This document shows, piece after piece, positions 24,469 through 33,406 of a DNA stretch of 64,000 bases. The stretch is from the NCBI GenBank assembly GCA_000341795.1, contig AODO01000062.1, positions 62,001 to 126,000 of the forward strand, written 5' to 3'. Each line of letters begins with the position of its first letter. Position 1 is the first letter of the stretch. This DNA comes from Rhodococcus triatomae BKS 15-14 (lineage in GTDB: Bacteria > Actinomycetota > Actinomycetes > Mycobacteriales > Mycobacteriaceae). The notes under the pieces were generated by a model. It saw nothing but the letters and a program-made list of their open reading frames with translations, ran no database searches and was not told where the DNA came from. Position numbers and translations under genes: made by a program.

Positions 24469-25437
24469 TCAGCCGTCGAGTTCGGCGAGGAAGTCCAGCA
24501 GGATCGCGTTCACCTCGTCGGGCTTCTCCATCTGCACGAAGTGGCCGGCGCCCTCGACGACGTGCGCATCGACCAGCCCGGGGACGCGAGCGCGCATCGC
24601 GGCGAACGGGTCGCGGCCCATCATCTCCAGCACCGGATCCTTCGAGCCCGCCACGAACACCGTCGGCACCTCGATCGGCTTGTCGTGCAGCACCTCGTTC
24701 TGCGCCCACACGGCGTCCTCGGCGCGGTACCAGTTGAGTCCGCCCGTGAAGCCGGTGCGCGTGAACTCGTCCACGTAGTACTCGAATTCGTCCTCGGTGA
24801 GCCACGGCCACGGCAGTGCGGGCGGATCGGGAAGGACGTCGAGGTAGCCGTTGCCCTCCGACGGGAACTCCCAGCAGTCGAGGTAGCGGTTGGCGCCCGA
24901 CAGCGCGTGCAGGATCTTCGCGAGGAACAGCCGCGGACTACCGTTCAGTTCGGCGTCGGCGACACCCGGTTCCTGGAAGTAGTGGACGTGCGCGAAGTGC
25001 CGGGACGCCAGGTGGGCGAACCCGATGCTGGGCTGGACCGGGAGCCGCGGCGTCCGCGGAACGCTCAGCTGCATCAGCGCTCGGACCCGGCCGGGCGCCC
25101 ACGCGGGCAGATCCCAGACGAGGTGGGCGCCGAAGTCGTGGCCGCCGAACACCGCCTGGTCGATGCCGAGGGCGTCGAGCAGTCCGACCATGTCCGCGAC
25201 GGTGTGCTCGCGGTCGTAGCCCGACGCGTCGGCGGGCGCGCTGCTGCGTCCGTATCCGCGCATGTCGGGGGCGATCACGCGGTACCCGGCCGCGGACAAC
25301 GCGTCCATCTGGTGACGCCAGGTGAACCACAGCCCGGGGAATCCGTGGCACAGCACGACCGGACGACCGGTGCCCTGTTCGGCGACGTGCAGTTCGATCC
25401 CGTTCACCTCGAGGGTGCGGTGTGTCAGGTTCGGCAC
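24469..25437 (-). CDS. Epoxide hydrolase (alpha/beta fold, EphA-like)
   Basis: 322-residue cytoplasmic hydrolase that opens epoxides to diols. HGFPG forms the oxyanion region (about 31-35). The nucleophile is Asp in GGHDFG near residue 100. Lid tyrosines lie in HYFQEPG and NWYR, and the catalytic His is in EGAGHFVQMEKPDEVN. This pattern closely fits mycobacterial EphA. It starts 4 bp after the stop of the upstream lipase gene, so the two form an operon. Confidence 0.88.
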   Translation of the reverse strand: MPNLTHRTLEVNGIELHVAEQGTGRPVVLCHGFPGLWFTWRHQMDALSAAGYRVIAPDMRGYGRSSAPADASGYDREHTVADMVGLLDALGIDQAVFGGHDFGAHLVWDLPAWAPGRVRALMQLSVPRTPRLPVQPSIGFAHLASRHFAHVHYFQEPGVADAELNGSPRLFLAKILHALSGANRYLDCWEFPSEGNGYLDVLPDPPALPWPWLTEDEFEYYVDEFTRTGFTGGLNWYRAEDAVWAQNEVLHDKPIEVPTVFVAGSKDPVLEMMGRDPFAAMRARVPGLVDAHVVEGAGHFVQMEKPDEVNAILLDFLAELDG

Positions 25438-25441
25438 GGCG

Positions 25442-26278
25442 TCAGCTCAGGTGCGCCTTGAGCCAACCGACGACGTCGTCGAGCACCTCGTCCTGCTCGG
25501 GCTCGTTGAAGATCTCGTGGTAGAGGCCCGGGTACTCCTTGTAGGTGAGGTCGGCGGTGCCGGCGGTGGACGCGATCATCCGGCTGCCGTCGACCTTGGC
25601 GAGCCCGTCCTGCTCGCCGTGCAGCAGCAGCAGCGGCAGCGTCAACGACGGCAGGCGGGCCGGGAGCGACTCGGCGTTGAGGATCATGCCGCGCGCGATG
25701 CCTGCGGGCACCTTGCCGTGGTGCACGAGCGGGTCGGCGTTGTACGCGGCGACGACCTTCGGGTCGCGGGAGACGAGGTTGGCGTCGAGCGTCTCCACGG
25801 GCAGGCCGGGCAGGTACCTGCCGACGACCTTCCCGATCGCGACGACGACGGCCGGAGTGCCCGAGGTGACGTCGACGGCGGGCCCGGACAGGATCAGGCC
25901 CGCGAGATCGGCCTGGTGGTCGAGGGCGTAGTCGAGCGCCATCGCACCGCCCATGCTGTGTCCGAGCAGGTAGACGGGCAGCCCCGGATGGTCGACGCGG
26001 GCGATGCCGAAGACGCGGTGCAGGTCGTCGGTGAAGTCGCGCCATTCCTTCAGTTCGACGCGCTTGCCACCGGACCGGCCGTGCCCACGGTGGTCGGGCG
26101 CGTACACGACGACGCCGAGCTCGAGCAGTCGCGCGACGACATGGTCGTACCGGCGTGCGTGCTCGCCGAGCCCGTGCGCGAGGACGAGCACCGCGACCGG
26201 ATTGCCGTCCGGGGTCCAGATGTCGTAGTCGATCCGGGTGCCGTGGTTCCCGGTGAAGGAGTCCTGTTTGTGCGCCAC
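25442..26278 (-). CDS. Monoacylglycerol lipase-like alpha/beta hydrolase
   Basis: 278-residue Hydrolase_4 family enzyme. LVLAHGLGEHARRY supplies the oxyanion hole, GHSMGG near residue 110 the nucleophile Ser, LHGEQDGLAK the Asp region and YPGLYHEIFNEPEQDEV the His. This set is typical of monoacylglycerol lipases and matches M. tuberculosis Rv0183. It starts with GTG at 26278; TATCGT about 7 nt upstream could be a -10 for a leaderless mRNA. First gene of a two-gene operon with the epoxide hydrolase, suggesting joint handling of lipid-derived molecules (inference). Confidence 0.88.
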   Translation of the reverse strand: MAHKQDSFTGNHGTRIDYDIWTPDGNPVAVLVLAHGLGEHARRYDHVVARLLELGVVVYAPDHRGHGRSGGKRVELKEWRDFTDDLHRVFGIARVDHPGLPVYLLGHSMGGAMALDYALDHQADLAGLILSGPAVDVTSGTPAVVVAIGKVVGRYLPGLPVETLDANLVSRDPKVVAAYNADPLVHHGKVPAGIARGMILNAESLPARLPSLTLPLLLLHGEQDGLAKVDGSRMIASTAGTADLTYKEYPGLYHEIFNEPEQDEVLDDVVGWLKAHLS

Positions 26279-26333
26279 GCCACCAACGATAGGCCTGGCC
26301 TAGACTCGAGGAGCCCCAATCGAGGGAGACACG

Positions 26334-27293
26334 ATGACCGAGCGGAACCCAGCCGACGGTTCGTGGCCGTCGCTGCGCGTGGACGACTGGACGCCGACCC
26401 GCGACACCCTGCACATGTGGATGCAGATCGTGGGGAAGGTACGCATGACGCTCTCGCCATTGATCAATCACTGGTGGCAGGTGACCCTCTACGTCTCGGC
26501 GCGCGGCCTCGCGACCGGCGCCATCCCGGTCGGCACGCGTGTGCTCGACATCGAGTTCGACTTCGTCGATCACGTCCTCGTGCTGCGCACGAGCGACGGA
26601 GGATCCGCGACCGTCGCGCTCGAGCCGAAGACCGTTGCCCGTTTCCACGGCGAGGTGCTCGCGGCCCTCACCGATCTCGGTGTCGAGGTGACGATCAGCG
26701 CGACGCCGAACGAGGTCGACCCGGCTGTCCCCTTCGCCGAGGACCGGATCCACGCGTCCTACGACGCGCACGCCGCGACCCTGTTCTGGCGTCAGCTCGT
26801 CCAGGCCGACCGGGTGGTACGTGGCTTCCGCGCGCATTTCATCGGCAAGGTGTCGCCCGTCCACTTCTTCTGGGGATCGTTCGATCTCGCGTGCACCCGG
26901 TTCTCGGGCCGGAGCGCTCCCCCACATCCGGGCGGCGCGCCCAACTGCGGCGACTGGGTGATGGTCGAGGGGTATTCGCGGGAACTGAGCAGTTGCGGCT
27001 TCTGGCCGGGTGGCGGCGAGGAGGGCGCGTTCTACGCCTACGCGTATCCCGAGCCGGAGGGGTTCGCGAACGCCGCGGTCCTACCGGACGGCGCCTACTA
27101 CAGCACGGAGTTCGGGCAGTACCTCTACCCGTACGACAAGGCCCGCACCGCGGCCGATCCCGATGCCGCGGTCACGGAGTTCCTGCAGAGCACCTATGCC
27201 GCGGCAGCGGACCTCGCCCACTGGGATCGCGGCGCTCTCGAATGCGATCCGCGCCGCTGGGATCTCGAACCCGGCCGTCAGCCGATGTCGTAG
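26334..27293 (+). CDS. DUF5996 family protein, 319 aa
   Basis: Soluble protein of unknown function with the DUF5996 pattern: W..TRDTLHMWMQIVGKVR at the N-terminus, NHWWQVTLYVSARGL, and VHFFWGSFDLACTRFSGR in the middle. Many conserved Trp and His residues suggest an enzyme or ligand-binding protein, but no catalytic motif is known to me. The ATG at 26334 has GAGGGAG 6 nt upstream. Divergent from the lipase operon by 55 bp; its end overlaps the SIMPL gene by 16 bp. Confidence 0.82.
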   Translation: MTERNPADGSWPSLRVDDWTPTRDTLHMWMQIVGKVRMTLSPLINHWWQVTLYVSARGLATGAIPVGTRVLDIEFDFVDHVLVLRTSDGGSATVALEPKTVARFHGEVLAALTDLGVEVTISATPNEVDPAVPFAEDRIHASYDAHAATLFWRQLVQADRVVRGFRAHFIGKVSPVHFFWGSFDLACTRFSGRSAPPHPGGAPNCGDWVMVEGYSRELSSCGFWPGGGEEGAFYAYAYPEPEGFANAAVLPDGAYYSTEFGQYLYPYDKARTAADPDAAVTEFLQSTYAAAADLAHWDRGALECDPRRWDLEPGRQPMS

Positions 27294-27991
27294 ACCACCG
27301 ACACGGTCACGGTGAGGTCCTGGGTTCCGGGTTCGACGGGCGTCGCCGTGGCCTGGTCGGACATCACCCGTCCCGGGACCGGGGCGGGAGTGTCCCCGGC
27401 GACCTCGGTGATCGACCGGACCTCGCCGAGCGAGACGCCCGCGGCGTCGGCGATCTGCCCGGCCTGCGTCTTCGCCTGCTGCACGGCCTTCGCGCGGGCC
27501 TGCGCCCGCAGGTCGCTGTCGTCGTCGATCGAGAAGGTCAGCGACTGCACGCGCACGGCGTCACCCGCCGCAGCAGCCGCGGCGTCGATCAGCTCGCCGG
27601 CGCCGGCGATGTCGTGCACCGTCGCGGTCACCATGTTGGTCACCTGGTATCCGGTGATGTCCGTCGACGAGATTCCGTAGTTCGGGTTCACCGACAGTCC
27701 GCTGGTGGCGATGTCGTCGGCGGCCACGCCCTTCGCCTTCAGGCTGTCGATCAGCGCGGTCGCCCGCTCGGAGTTCGCGGACAGGGCGGCCTCGGCGGTT
27801 GAGTCCTGGGTCTGCACTCCGAGCACGACGGTCGCGGTGTCGGGGGCTGCGGTGACGGTCCCGACCGCCTGGGTGCTGATGCCCGGCGGCACGGAGTCGG
27901 AGCCGCCGGCTGTCGCGCCGTCGGCGCATCCCGCGGTGAGCAGAATGCCCGTGGCCGCCACGGCCACCGTCAAGGGTCGGAGTGTGGTCAT
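27278..27991 (-). CDS. SIMPL-domain (DUF541) lipoprotein
   Basis: 237 residues. The lipoprotein signal ends in LLTAGC near Cys22. The mature protein is a SIMPL/DUF541 domain: GTVTAAPDTATVVLGVQTQ, then a GVAADDIATSGLSVNPNY motif and GYQVTNMVTATVHD. The family includes the periplasmic BP26/OMP28 and YggE proteins; biochemical role unclear, with links to oxidative stress. Its start overlaps the stop of the preceding YhgE-like gene by 4 bp, so they are co-expressed and may act together at the envelope. Confidence 0.85.
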   Translation of the reverse strand: MTTLRPLTVAVAATGILLTAGCADGATAGGSDSVPPGISTQAVGTVTAAPDTATVVLGVQTQDSTAEAALSANSERATALIDSLKAKGVAADDIATSGLSVNPNYGISSTDITGYQVTNMVTATVHDIAGAGELIDAAAAAAGDAVRVQSLTFSIDDDSDLRAQARAKAVQQAKTQAGQIADAAGVSLGEVRSITEVAGDTPAPVPGRVMSDQATATPVEPGTQDLTVTVSVVYDIG

Positions 27992-29316
27992 GCCTCACTA
28001 TGACGCACAGGACGGCCGACGAGCAGCCACCCGACCGCCGCGGCGAGTGCGACCGTCGTCGCGGCGAAGACGATCACGAGCGTCTGCGCGTCGAGTGGCG
28101 AGCCCGAGGCCGAATCGCCGAGCTGCACCACCGACACCGGGGACGCGAGCGTCGACGACACCGCCGCGACTCCACCCTTCAGCGGGATCGCTCCGATGCC
28201 CTCACCGAGCTGGGTGCTCACCGCGGCCGACACCGTCTTCAGCTGGTCGACCGCCGAGACGATCTGGTCGCTCGCGGTCGCCACCAGATCCGGGGCCTGC
28301 GCCGCGATCGGCCCGATCCCGGCCTGCAGTTGCGAACCGGCACTCGACAGCTGCGCGGACATGCCCTCGACCTGCCGGAAGCCACTGTCCAGGACTGCGC
28401 CGATCTCGGTGGCCTCGCCGACCTCGGTGCCGAGCAGCGCGGTGAGCTGTGACAGCTGCGCGGTGAGCGCCGTCAGATCGGCGGAGGTGCGATCGAGCTC
28501 GGCCGTGTCCACTCCCGCCGCACGCAGCGTGTCGGTGGTGGCGGTGAGCCCACGTCGGAGGTTCTCGGCGCCGGTGGTGACGTCGCCGATGGTCACGCCG
28601 AGTTCGGACAGCCGGGTGGACGCCTCGGCAACGGGCCCGCGCGCGCCGTCGACCATGCCGGACACCTGGTTCGCGACGTCGACGAGCTGGTTCGCCCCGT
28701 CGTTGGCGGTCTGCAGGAGCGGCAGGACGTCGTCGACCCCACCGAGGACCTGTTGCACCTGCTTGTCGGCTGCCGCTGTGGCACTGGTCAGGATCTGTGC
28801 AGGCAGCGTGGCCTGTTGCAACTGTGAGCGGGCCGACGCGACGCCGGTGAGGAGGTCGCGGATGCCTGCGGCGGAGGTCACCTCGGACACGGATGTCGAC
28901 AGGGCCGCCACCTGTGCGTCATCGGCGTCGGGACCGCGCTCGATCGTCACCTCGGCCTGCTGCGGGTCCGGCCCGCCCAGGGCCGTGACCCGGTCGGTGA
29001 AGTCGGCGGGAATCGTCACCACCGCAAGGTGATCGGCGGTGACGGCCGGGGTGGAGTCGACGATCTGCCACTCGTGCTCCTCGGAGGCGGCGAGTGTGAC
29101 GGCGACCCGCTCCCCCACCTCTCCGGTGTCCTGGTTGACGATTGCGACGACGTTCGGGGTGTTCGGCGAACGCAACGCGAGGAAAACCCCACCCACGGCG
29201 ACGACGGCAACTGCGACAACGGCGATGACGGCCCACACACGACGAACGTGGGGCGCGGACGAGAACGGCATGCCGCCCGAAGATACGGACGATTCGTGAG
29301 ACCGTCGAGTGGCCAT
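27988..29316 (-). CDS. YhgE/Pip-like envelope protein
   Basis: 442 residues with one N-terminal membrane span (about 26-47) and one C-terminal span (about 410-432), holding a long extracytoplasmic region between. The start of that region (NTPNVVAIVNQDTGEVGERVA) resembles the N-terminal domain of YhgE/Pip and EsaA-type proteins. The rest is a long heptad-like, Ala/Thr/Leu-rich helical stretch (about 130-370), likely coiled coil. It lacks the multi-span ABC-2 domain of full YhgE proteins. ATG at 29316 has only a weak ribosome-binding site; ATG at 29271 is the alternative. Function unknown. Confidence 0.65.
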   Translation of the reverse strand: MATRRSHESSVSSGGMPFSSAPHVRRVWAVIAVVAVAVVAVGGVFLALRSPNTPNVVAIVNQDTGEVGERVAVTLAASEEHEWQIVDSTPAVTADHLAVVTIPADFTDRVTALGGPDPQQAEVTIERGPDADDAQVAALSTSVSEVTSAAGIRDLLTGVASARSQLQQATLPAQILTSATAAADKQVQQVLGGVDDVLPLLQTANDGANQLVDVANQVSGMVDGARGPVAEASTRLSELGVTIGDVTTGAENLRRGLTATTDTLRAAGVDTAELDRTSADLTALTAQLSQLTALLGTEVGEATEIGAVLDSGFRQVEGMSAQLSSAGSQLQAGIGPIAAQAPDLVATASDQIVSAVDQLKTVSAAVSTQLGEGIGAIPLKGGVAAVSSTLASPVSVVQLGDSASGSPLDAQTLVIVFAATTVALAAAVGWLLVGRPVRHSEA

Positions 29317-29337
29317 CGGTGAGAGATTCCTGAGGAT

Positions 29338-30012
29338 TCAGCCCGGGAGCTCGGATTCCGCGGGCGTGCTCGCCCAGGCGAGTCTCGCAGTCCTCTCGTC
29401 GCGCGGCCGCTGCTCGCGCCTGGCGTGGATTCTGCGGCGGGCCCGCCACGCGACCACCCCGACCGCGAGCACACCGAGCAGTACCCAGATTCCTTCACCG
29501 AGCACGGATTCGACTGTCGGGTACGAGTTTCCGACCGCATAGCCGAGCAGGACGCTGCCTGCCCCGAAGAGGGTGGCGGCACCGACGTTGAAGCCGAGGA
29601 ACCTCCGGTAGGGCATGCCGCTCATGCCGGCGAGGGCGGGCATCGCGGTGCGGACGAACGCGACGAACCGGCCGAGGAACACCGCGGGGCCGCCGCGCCT
29701 GCGCAGGAACTCCGCGGCGTCGTCGAGCCTCCGGCCGGAGATGATCGGGATGCGGTGGACCCGGGGGCCGATACTCCTGCCGATCCCGTAGCCGACGGTG
29801 TCGCCGAGCACGGCGGCGCACACGACGACGGCGATCATCACCCACAGCGCCGCATTCGACTGGCTCGCGATGACCCCGCCTGCGATCGCAGCGGCCTCGC
29901 CGGGGACGACGAAGCCGATCAGCAAGGCGTCCTCGAGGAACACCAACCCGCTGACGACGAGATAGGCGACATAGGGTTCGACGCCGTGCAGCCGCTCGAG
30001 AAGCGTGGTCAC
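29338..30012 (-). CDS. DedA/SNARE-associated family membrane protein
   Basis: 224-residue inner-membrane protein with about five hydrophobic segments. DedA landmarks are the FLEDALLIGFVVPGEAAAIAGG segment with its acidic and PGE residues, and VFLGRFVAFVRTAMPALAGMSGM with the conserved Arg residues. Recent work links the family to lipid carrier (undecaprenyl phosphate or phospholipid) flipping. GTG at 30012 overlaps the TetR gene's stop (GTGA), so the regulator and this transporter are one operon. The C-terminus is a basic cytoplasmic tail. Confidence 0.88.
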   Translation of the reverse strand: MTTLLERLHGVEPYVAYLVVSGLVFLEDALLIGFVVPGEAAAIAGGVIASQSNAALWVMIAVVVCAAVLGDTVGYGIGRSIGPRVHRIPIISGRRLDDAAEFLRRRGGPAVFLGRFVAFVRTAMPALAGMSGMPYRRFLGFNVGAATLFGAGSVLLGYAVGNSYPTVESVLGEGIWVLLGVLAVGVVAWRARRRIHARREQRPRDERTARLAWASTPAESELPG

Positions 30013-30602
30013 CGGGCGTCCGCCACTGACATCAGTCCCGCGCCGAGGGTGTCGAATCCGCGGCGCAGCAGTTCTTCGAAGCGGGCGGCACCGTCGTCCG
30101 GCCGCCACGCGCGGTACGCGGTGTGCGCGACGGCGAAAGTGGAGTTCACGACAAGCGCGGCAAGCATCGGCTCGTCCGGCAGTCTGCGCGTGACGCACTC
30201 GCCGAGGAAGCGCCGGAACGGCTCGCTCGCCGCGAGGGCGGGCTCCAGCGGGGCCTGGCACTGCTCGATCATCGCCTTGCGCGTCAGAAGCTTGGACTCG
30301 TCGTCGCAGACCGCGCCCACGACGATCTCGCGGACCGACACCCAGAGGGGCTCGTCGTGGGGACGGGCGGCGGCGAGGGCACGCCAACGGTCGGGATCCT
30401 CGGGGTCCGGGTCGAGGAGCAGTGCTTCCTTGGACGGGAAGTAGTTGAACAGGGTGCTCTTGGAAACGCGGGCGGCGGCGGCGATCTCCTCGACGCTGAC
30501 GTCGTCGAATCCACGCGCGGCGACCAGTTCGATCGCCGCGGCGCGCAGGGCACGCCAGGTGTCGAGCTTCTTCGCGGCACGCAGGCCCGTCGGGTGGGTC
30601 AC
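30009..30602 (-). CDS. TetR family transcriptional regulator
   Basis: About 197 residues with a standard N-terminal HTH, VSVEEIAAAARVSKSTLFNYFPSKEALL, and a ligand-binding domain of unknown specificity. GTG at 30602 is chosen because TATTCT lies exactly 6 nt upstream, giving a leaderless mRNA; the adjacent GGAGG would be too close to serve as ribosome-binding site. A TTG at 30638 is the upstream alternative. Operon with dedA, divergent from an SDR gene. Confidence 0.82.
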   Translation of the reverse strand: MTHPTGLRAAKKLDTWRALRAAAIELVAARGFDDVSVEEIAAAARVSKSTLFNYFPSKEALLLDPDPEDPDRWRALAAARPHDEPLWVSVREIVVGAVCDDESKLLTRKAMIEQCQAPLEPALAASEPFRRFLGECVTRRLPDEPMLAALVVNSTFAVAHTAYRAWRPDDGAARFEELLRRGFDTLGAGLMSVADAR

Positions 30603-30608
30603 CCTCCG

Positions 30609-30638
30609 AGAATACGGCGATTGTTGAACTCGGTACAA
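30609..30638 (-). promoter_or_regulatory. Promoter and operator of the tetR-dedA operon
   Basis: -10 TATTCT spans 30614 to 30609 on the minus strand, 6 nt before the GTG. Just upstream, TTGAAC-TCG-GTACAA (30624-30638) is an inverted repeat with one mismatch, suitable for autoregulation. Confidence 0.4.
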
Positions 30639-30685
30639 GTTTAGTCCCGGTCCGAGGACGGTCCACGACCGCCGGTCGAGGACGA

Positions 30686-30713
30686 TTGACAGCTAGACAC
30701 ATGTATGAATACT
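30686..30713 (+). promoter_or_regulatory. Sigma-70-type promoter of the SDR gene
   Basis: TTGACA (30686-30691), a 16-nt spacer and AATACT (30708-30713). A loose dyad, GACA...TGTC, covers 30696-30717. The divergent TetR protein may act here. Confidence 0.45.
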
Positions 30714-30753
30714 TGTCCAATAAGTGATCCAGATCTCACGCAGGGAGTGGACG

Positions 30754-31560
30754 TTGCACGATGTCACGACGGGAAGCCAACGCGTGTCCGTGATCGTGGG
30801 CGGCGCCTCCGGCCTCGGCTGGGCCACCGCCCAGCTCCTGCACTTCCAGGGCGACGCCGTCGTGATCGCCGACGTCGCGGGAGAGCAGGCACGGGACCGC
30901 GCCGCCGAACTCGGCGGCTCCGCCGCGGCGCGGCAGGTCGAGGTTCGCGACGAGGCCGGCGTTCGAGCACTGTTCGAAGGGGTGCGCGAGGAGTACGGCT
31001 CGGTCGACGCGGTCGTCAACTGTGCGGGCATCTCCCGACCCGGCGCACTCGTCGACCTCTCCCTGGACGACTGGAACGACACGGTCGCCGTCTGCCTGAC
31101 CGGGTCGTTCCTGGTGTTGCGCGAGGCCGCGAAGGTGATGGACGAGGGCGGAGCGATCGCACTGGTCGCGTCACTGAACGGCCGCCAGCCTGGTGTCGCG
31201 ATGGGGGCCTACTGCGCGGCGAAGGCCGGGGTCCTGATGCTCACCGAGGTCGCGGCGCTCGAGCTCGGCCCGCGGCGCATCCGGGTGAACTCGGTCTCGC
31301 CCGGGTTCGTGCCGACGCCGCTGACCGCAGGCGCCTCGTTGGTCCCGGGGCTGGTCGAGGACTTCGTCGAGAACATCCCCCTCGGCCGCGCGGGCGATCC
31401 CGACGACGTCGCGAACGCGATCGCCTTCCTGCTGTCCGAGCAGGCCGGCTGGATGACGGGCGCGTCGCTGGACCTCAACGGCGGCGCGCACACCCAGCGC
31501 TATCCGAACGTGCTCCGGCACGTCGCCGCGATGACCGCGGATGCATCGCTGAGCGGCTGA
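30754..31560 (+). CDS. Short-chain dehydrogenase/reductase
   Basis: 268-residue classical SDR with a Rossmann fold. The cofactor loop is GGASGLG (about 18-24), NCAGIS follows strand 4, the catalytic Ser lies in VASLNG, and YCAAK supplies Tyr and Lys. The acidic residue after strand 2 (IADVAGEQ) favours NAD(H) over NADP(H). TTG at 30754 is chosen for AGGGAG 6 nt upstream. A later in-frame ATG would cut into the Rossmann motif. Substrate unknown; adjacent to a divergent TetR gene. Confidence 0.85.
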   Translation: MHDVTTGSQRVSVIVGGASGLGWATAQLLHFQGDAVVIADVAGEQARDRAAELGGSAAARQVEVRDEAGVRALFEGVREEYGSVDAVVNCAGISRPGALVDLSLDDWNDTVAVCLTGSFLVLREAAKVMDEGGAIALVASLNGRQPGVAMGAYCAAKAGVLMLTEVAALELGPRRIRVNSVSPGFVPTPLTAGASLVPGLVEDFVENIPLGRAGDPDDVANAIAFLLSEQAGWMTGASLDLNGGAHTQRYPNVLRHVAAMTADASLSG

Positions 31561-31613
31561 CACCGCGACATGCGGTGACACCGCCGGGGGGAATACTGCG
31601 CGCCCTCTCGCGT

Positions 31614-31646
31614 TATGCTCGACGAAGTAGTTGATCTCTCAACTAC
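31614..31646 (+). promoter_or_regulatory. Promoter and inverted-repeat operator of the first pirin gene
   Basis: -10 TATGCT (31614-31619). The perfect repeat GTAGTTGA-TCTC-TCAACTAC (31627-31646) begins at the expected transcription start. Its 8-4-8 spacing suits a MarR-type dimer. Confidence 0.55.
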
Positions 31647-31672
31647 ACCGCAGCGAAACCGAGGAGTACGCC

Positions 31673-32653
31673 ATGCCCGCCGTGACCGTCGACAACATCC
31701 TCGCCCTCCCACGACTGGCCGACACCGCACCCGGCGCCACCGCACGGCCGGTCCTCGCGGTCACCACCGCACCGACCGGGTACGAGGGCGAGGGTTTCCC
31801 CGTCCGCCGCGCATTCGCCGGCATCGACATGGGTCACCTCGACCCGTTCATCCACATGGACCAGATGGGCGAGGTGAACTACGCACCCGGCGAGCCCAAG
31901 GGCACCCCGTGGCACCCGCACCGCGGCTTCGAGACCGTCACCTACATGATCGACGGGACCATGGAGCACCAGGACTCCAACGGCGGCGGCGGCGTCATCA
32001 GCGGCGGCGACACCCAGTGGATGACCGCGGGTGGCGGCATCCTGCACATCGAGGCCCCGCCGGAGCACCTCGTCATGAGCGGCGGACTCTTCCACGGCGT
32101 CCAGCTGTGGGTCAACCTGCCGAAGAACAACAAGATGGCCGCACCCCGCTACCAGGACATCACCGGCAGCAAGGTCGCGCTCCTCTCCTCCCCCGACGGC
32201 GGCGCGCTGATCCGCGTCATCGCCGGTGAGCTCGACGGCCACCACGGACCGGGTTCCACCTACACCCCGATCACCCTGCTGCACGCGACCGTCGCGCCCG
32301 GCGCGAGCGTGACCCTGCCGTGGAACCCGGAGTTCAACGCCCTCGCCTACGTCCTCGCCGGGGACGGCGCCGTGGGCACCGAACGCCGACCGGTTCACAT
32401 GGGGCAGACCACGGTCTTCGGCCGCGGCGACACCATCACGATCGCGGCAGCGGACACCCAGGACTCGCGCACCGAGTCGCTCGAGGTGTTCGTCCTGGGC
32501 GGCAAGCCGATCCGCGAACCCGTCGCCATGGCCGGCCCGTTCGTGATGAACACCAAGGCCGAGGTGATCCAGGCGTTCGAGGACTTCCAGGCCGGTCGTC
32601 TCGGGTCGATCCCCGCCGCCCACGAGACGATCGCTCCCGAAAGCTCGGAGTGA
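31673..32653 (+). CDS. Pirin family protein (first copy)
   Basis: 326-residue bicupin. The N-terminal cupin carries the pirin metal site: GTPWHPHRGFETVTYMIDG with two His, then MEHQDS and TAGGGILHIE. The C-terminal pirin_C domain follows from about residue 200. Bacterial pirins are mononuclear iron proteins, some with quercetin-oxygenase activity, others regulatory. The ATG at 31673 has GAGGAG upstream. Its stop overlaps the start of a second pirin gene (GTGA). Confidence 0.9.
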   Translation: MPAVTVDNILALPRLADTAPGATARPVLAVTTAPTGYEGEGFPVRRAFAGIDMGHLDPFIHMDQMGEVNYAPGEPKGTPWHPHRGFETVTYMIDGTMEHQDSNGGGGVISGGDTQWMTAGGGILHIEAPPEHLVMSGGLFHGVQLWVNLPKNNKMAAPRYQDITGSKVALLSSPDGGALIRVIAGELDGHHGPGSTYTPITLLHATVAPGASVTLPWNPEFNALAYVLAGDGAVGTERRPVHMGQTTVFGRGDTITIAAADTQDSRTESLEVFVLGGKPIREPVAMAGPFVMNTKAEVIQAFEDFQAGRLGSIPAAHETIAPESSE

Positions 32654-33402
32654 CCGTGCCCGGCACGGTCGTGCAGCGGTCGGAGGAGCGGGCCCACCAG
32701 AGGTACGGCTGGCTGGACTCGCACCAGAGTTTCCCCTTCGCAGGCAATTTCGATCTCGCCGCCAACGCCCACGGGCTGCTGCAGGTGAACAACGAGGACG
32801 TCGTCGACATCGGCGAGGGCTTCGACATGCACCAGCACCGGGACGCCGAGATCGTGACCTGGGTGCTCAGCGGCACACTGGTACACCAGGATTCGGAGGG
32901 GAACTCCGGTGTCGTGTATCCGGGGCTCGCGCAGCGGATGAGCGCGGGCCGCGGAATCCTGCACGCCGAGCGCAACGACCGCAGGCTCCCCGACGGCACC
33001 CGGCGCTCCGAACCCGTTCACGTCGTCCAGATGTGGATTCCGCCGGACGAGACCGGGATCGAGCCGAGCTACCAGGAGTTGCCCATCGGCGACGAACTGG
33101 ATGCCGGCGGTCTGGTCGTCGTCGCGTCCGGCCTGCCGCGTCACCGGGGTGACGCGGCGATCGGCCTGCGCAACCGGTATGCCGGGCTGCACGCAGCACG
33201 GCTGCAGCCCGGCCGCTCCGTCACCGTCCCAGACGCCCCCTACGGCCACCTGTTCGTCGCCCGCGGCACCGTCGACGTCGAGGGCGCCGGCCTGCTCGAC
33301 CACGGGGATTCGCTGCGCCTCACCGGCACCGGTGGGCAGCTGGTCACCGCCGTCACCGCAGCCGAAGTGCTGATCTGGGAGATGCACGCCGGTCTGCGGT
33401 GA
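32650..33402 (+). CDS. Pirin family protein (second copy, YhaK-like)
   Basis: 250-residue pirin of the shorter YhaK-like type. GFDMHQHRDAEIVTWVLSGTLVHQDS and SAGRGILHAE are the metal-site blocks. It opens with HQRYGWLDSHQSFPF, close to the third pirin at 40704, so these two are paralogues and the first copy is more distant. GTG at 32650 overlaps the upstream stop. The last codons lie in a 12-bp palindrome (GTGACGCGTCAC) shared with the end of the convergent permease gene. Confidence 0.88.
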   Translation: MTVPGTVVQRSEERAHQRYGWLDSHQSFPFAGNFDLAANAHGLLQVNNEDVVDIGEGFDMHQHRDAEIVTWVLSGTLVHQDSEGNSGVVYPGLAQRMSAGRGILHAERNDRRLPDGTRRSEPVHVVQMWIPPDETGIEPSYQELPIGDELDAGGLVVVASGLPRHRGDAAIGLRNRYAGLHAARLQPGRSVTVPDAPYGHLFVARGTVDVEGAGLLDHGDSLRLTGTGGQLVTAVTAAEVLIWEMHAGLR

Positions 33403-33406
33403 CGCG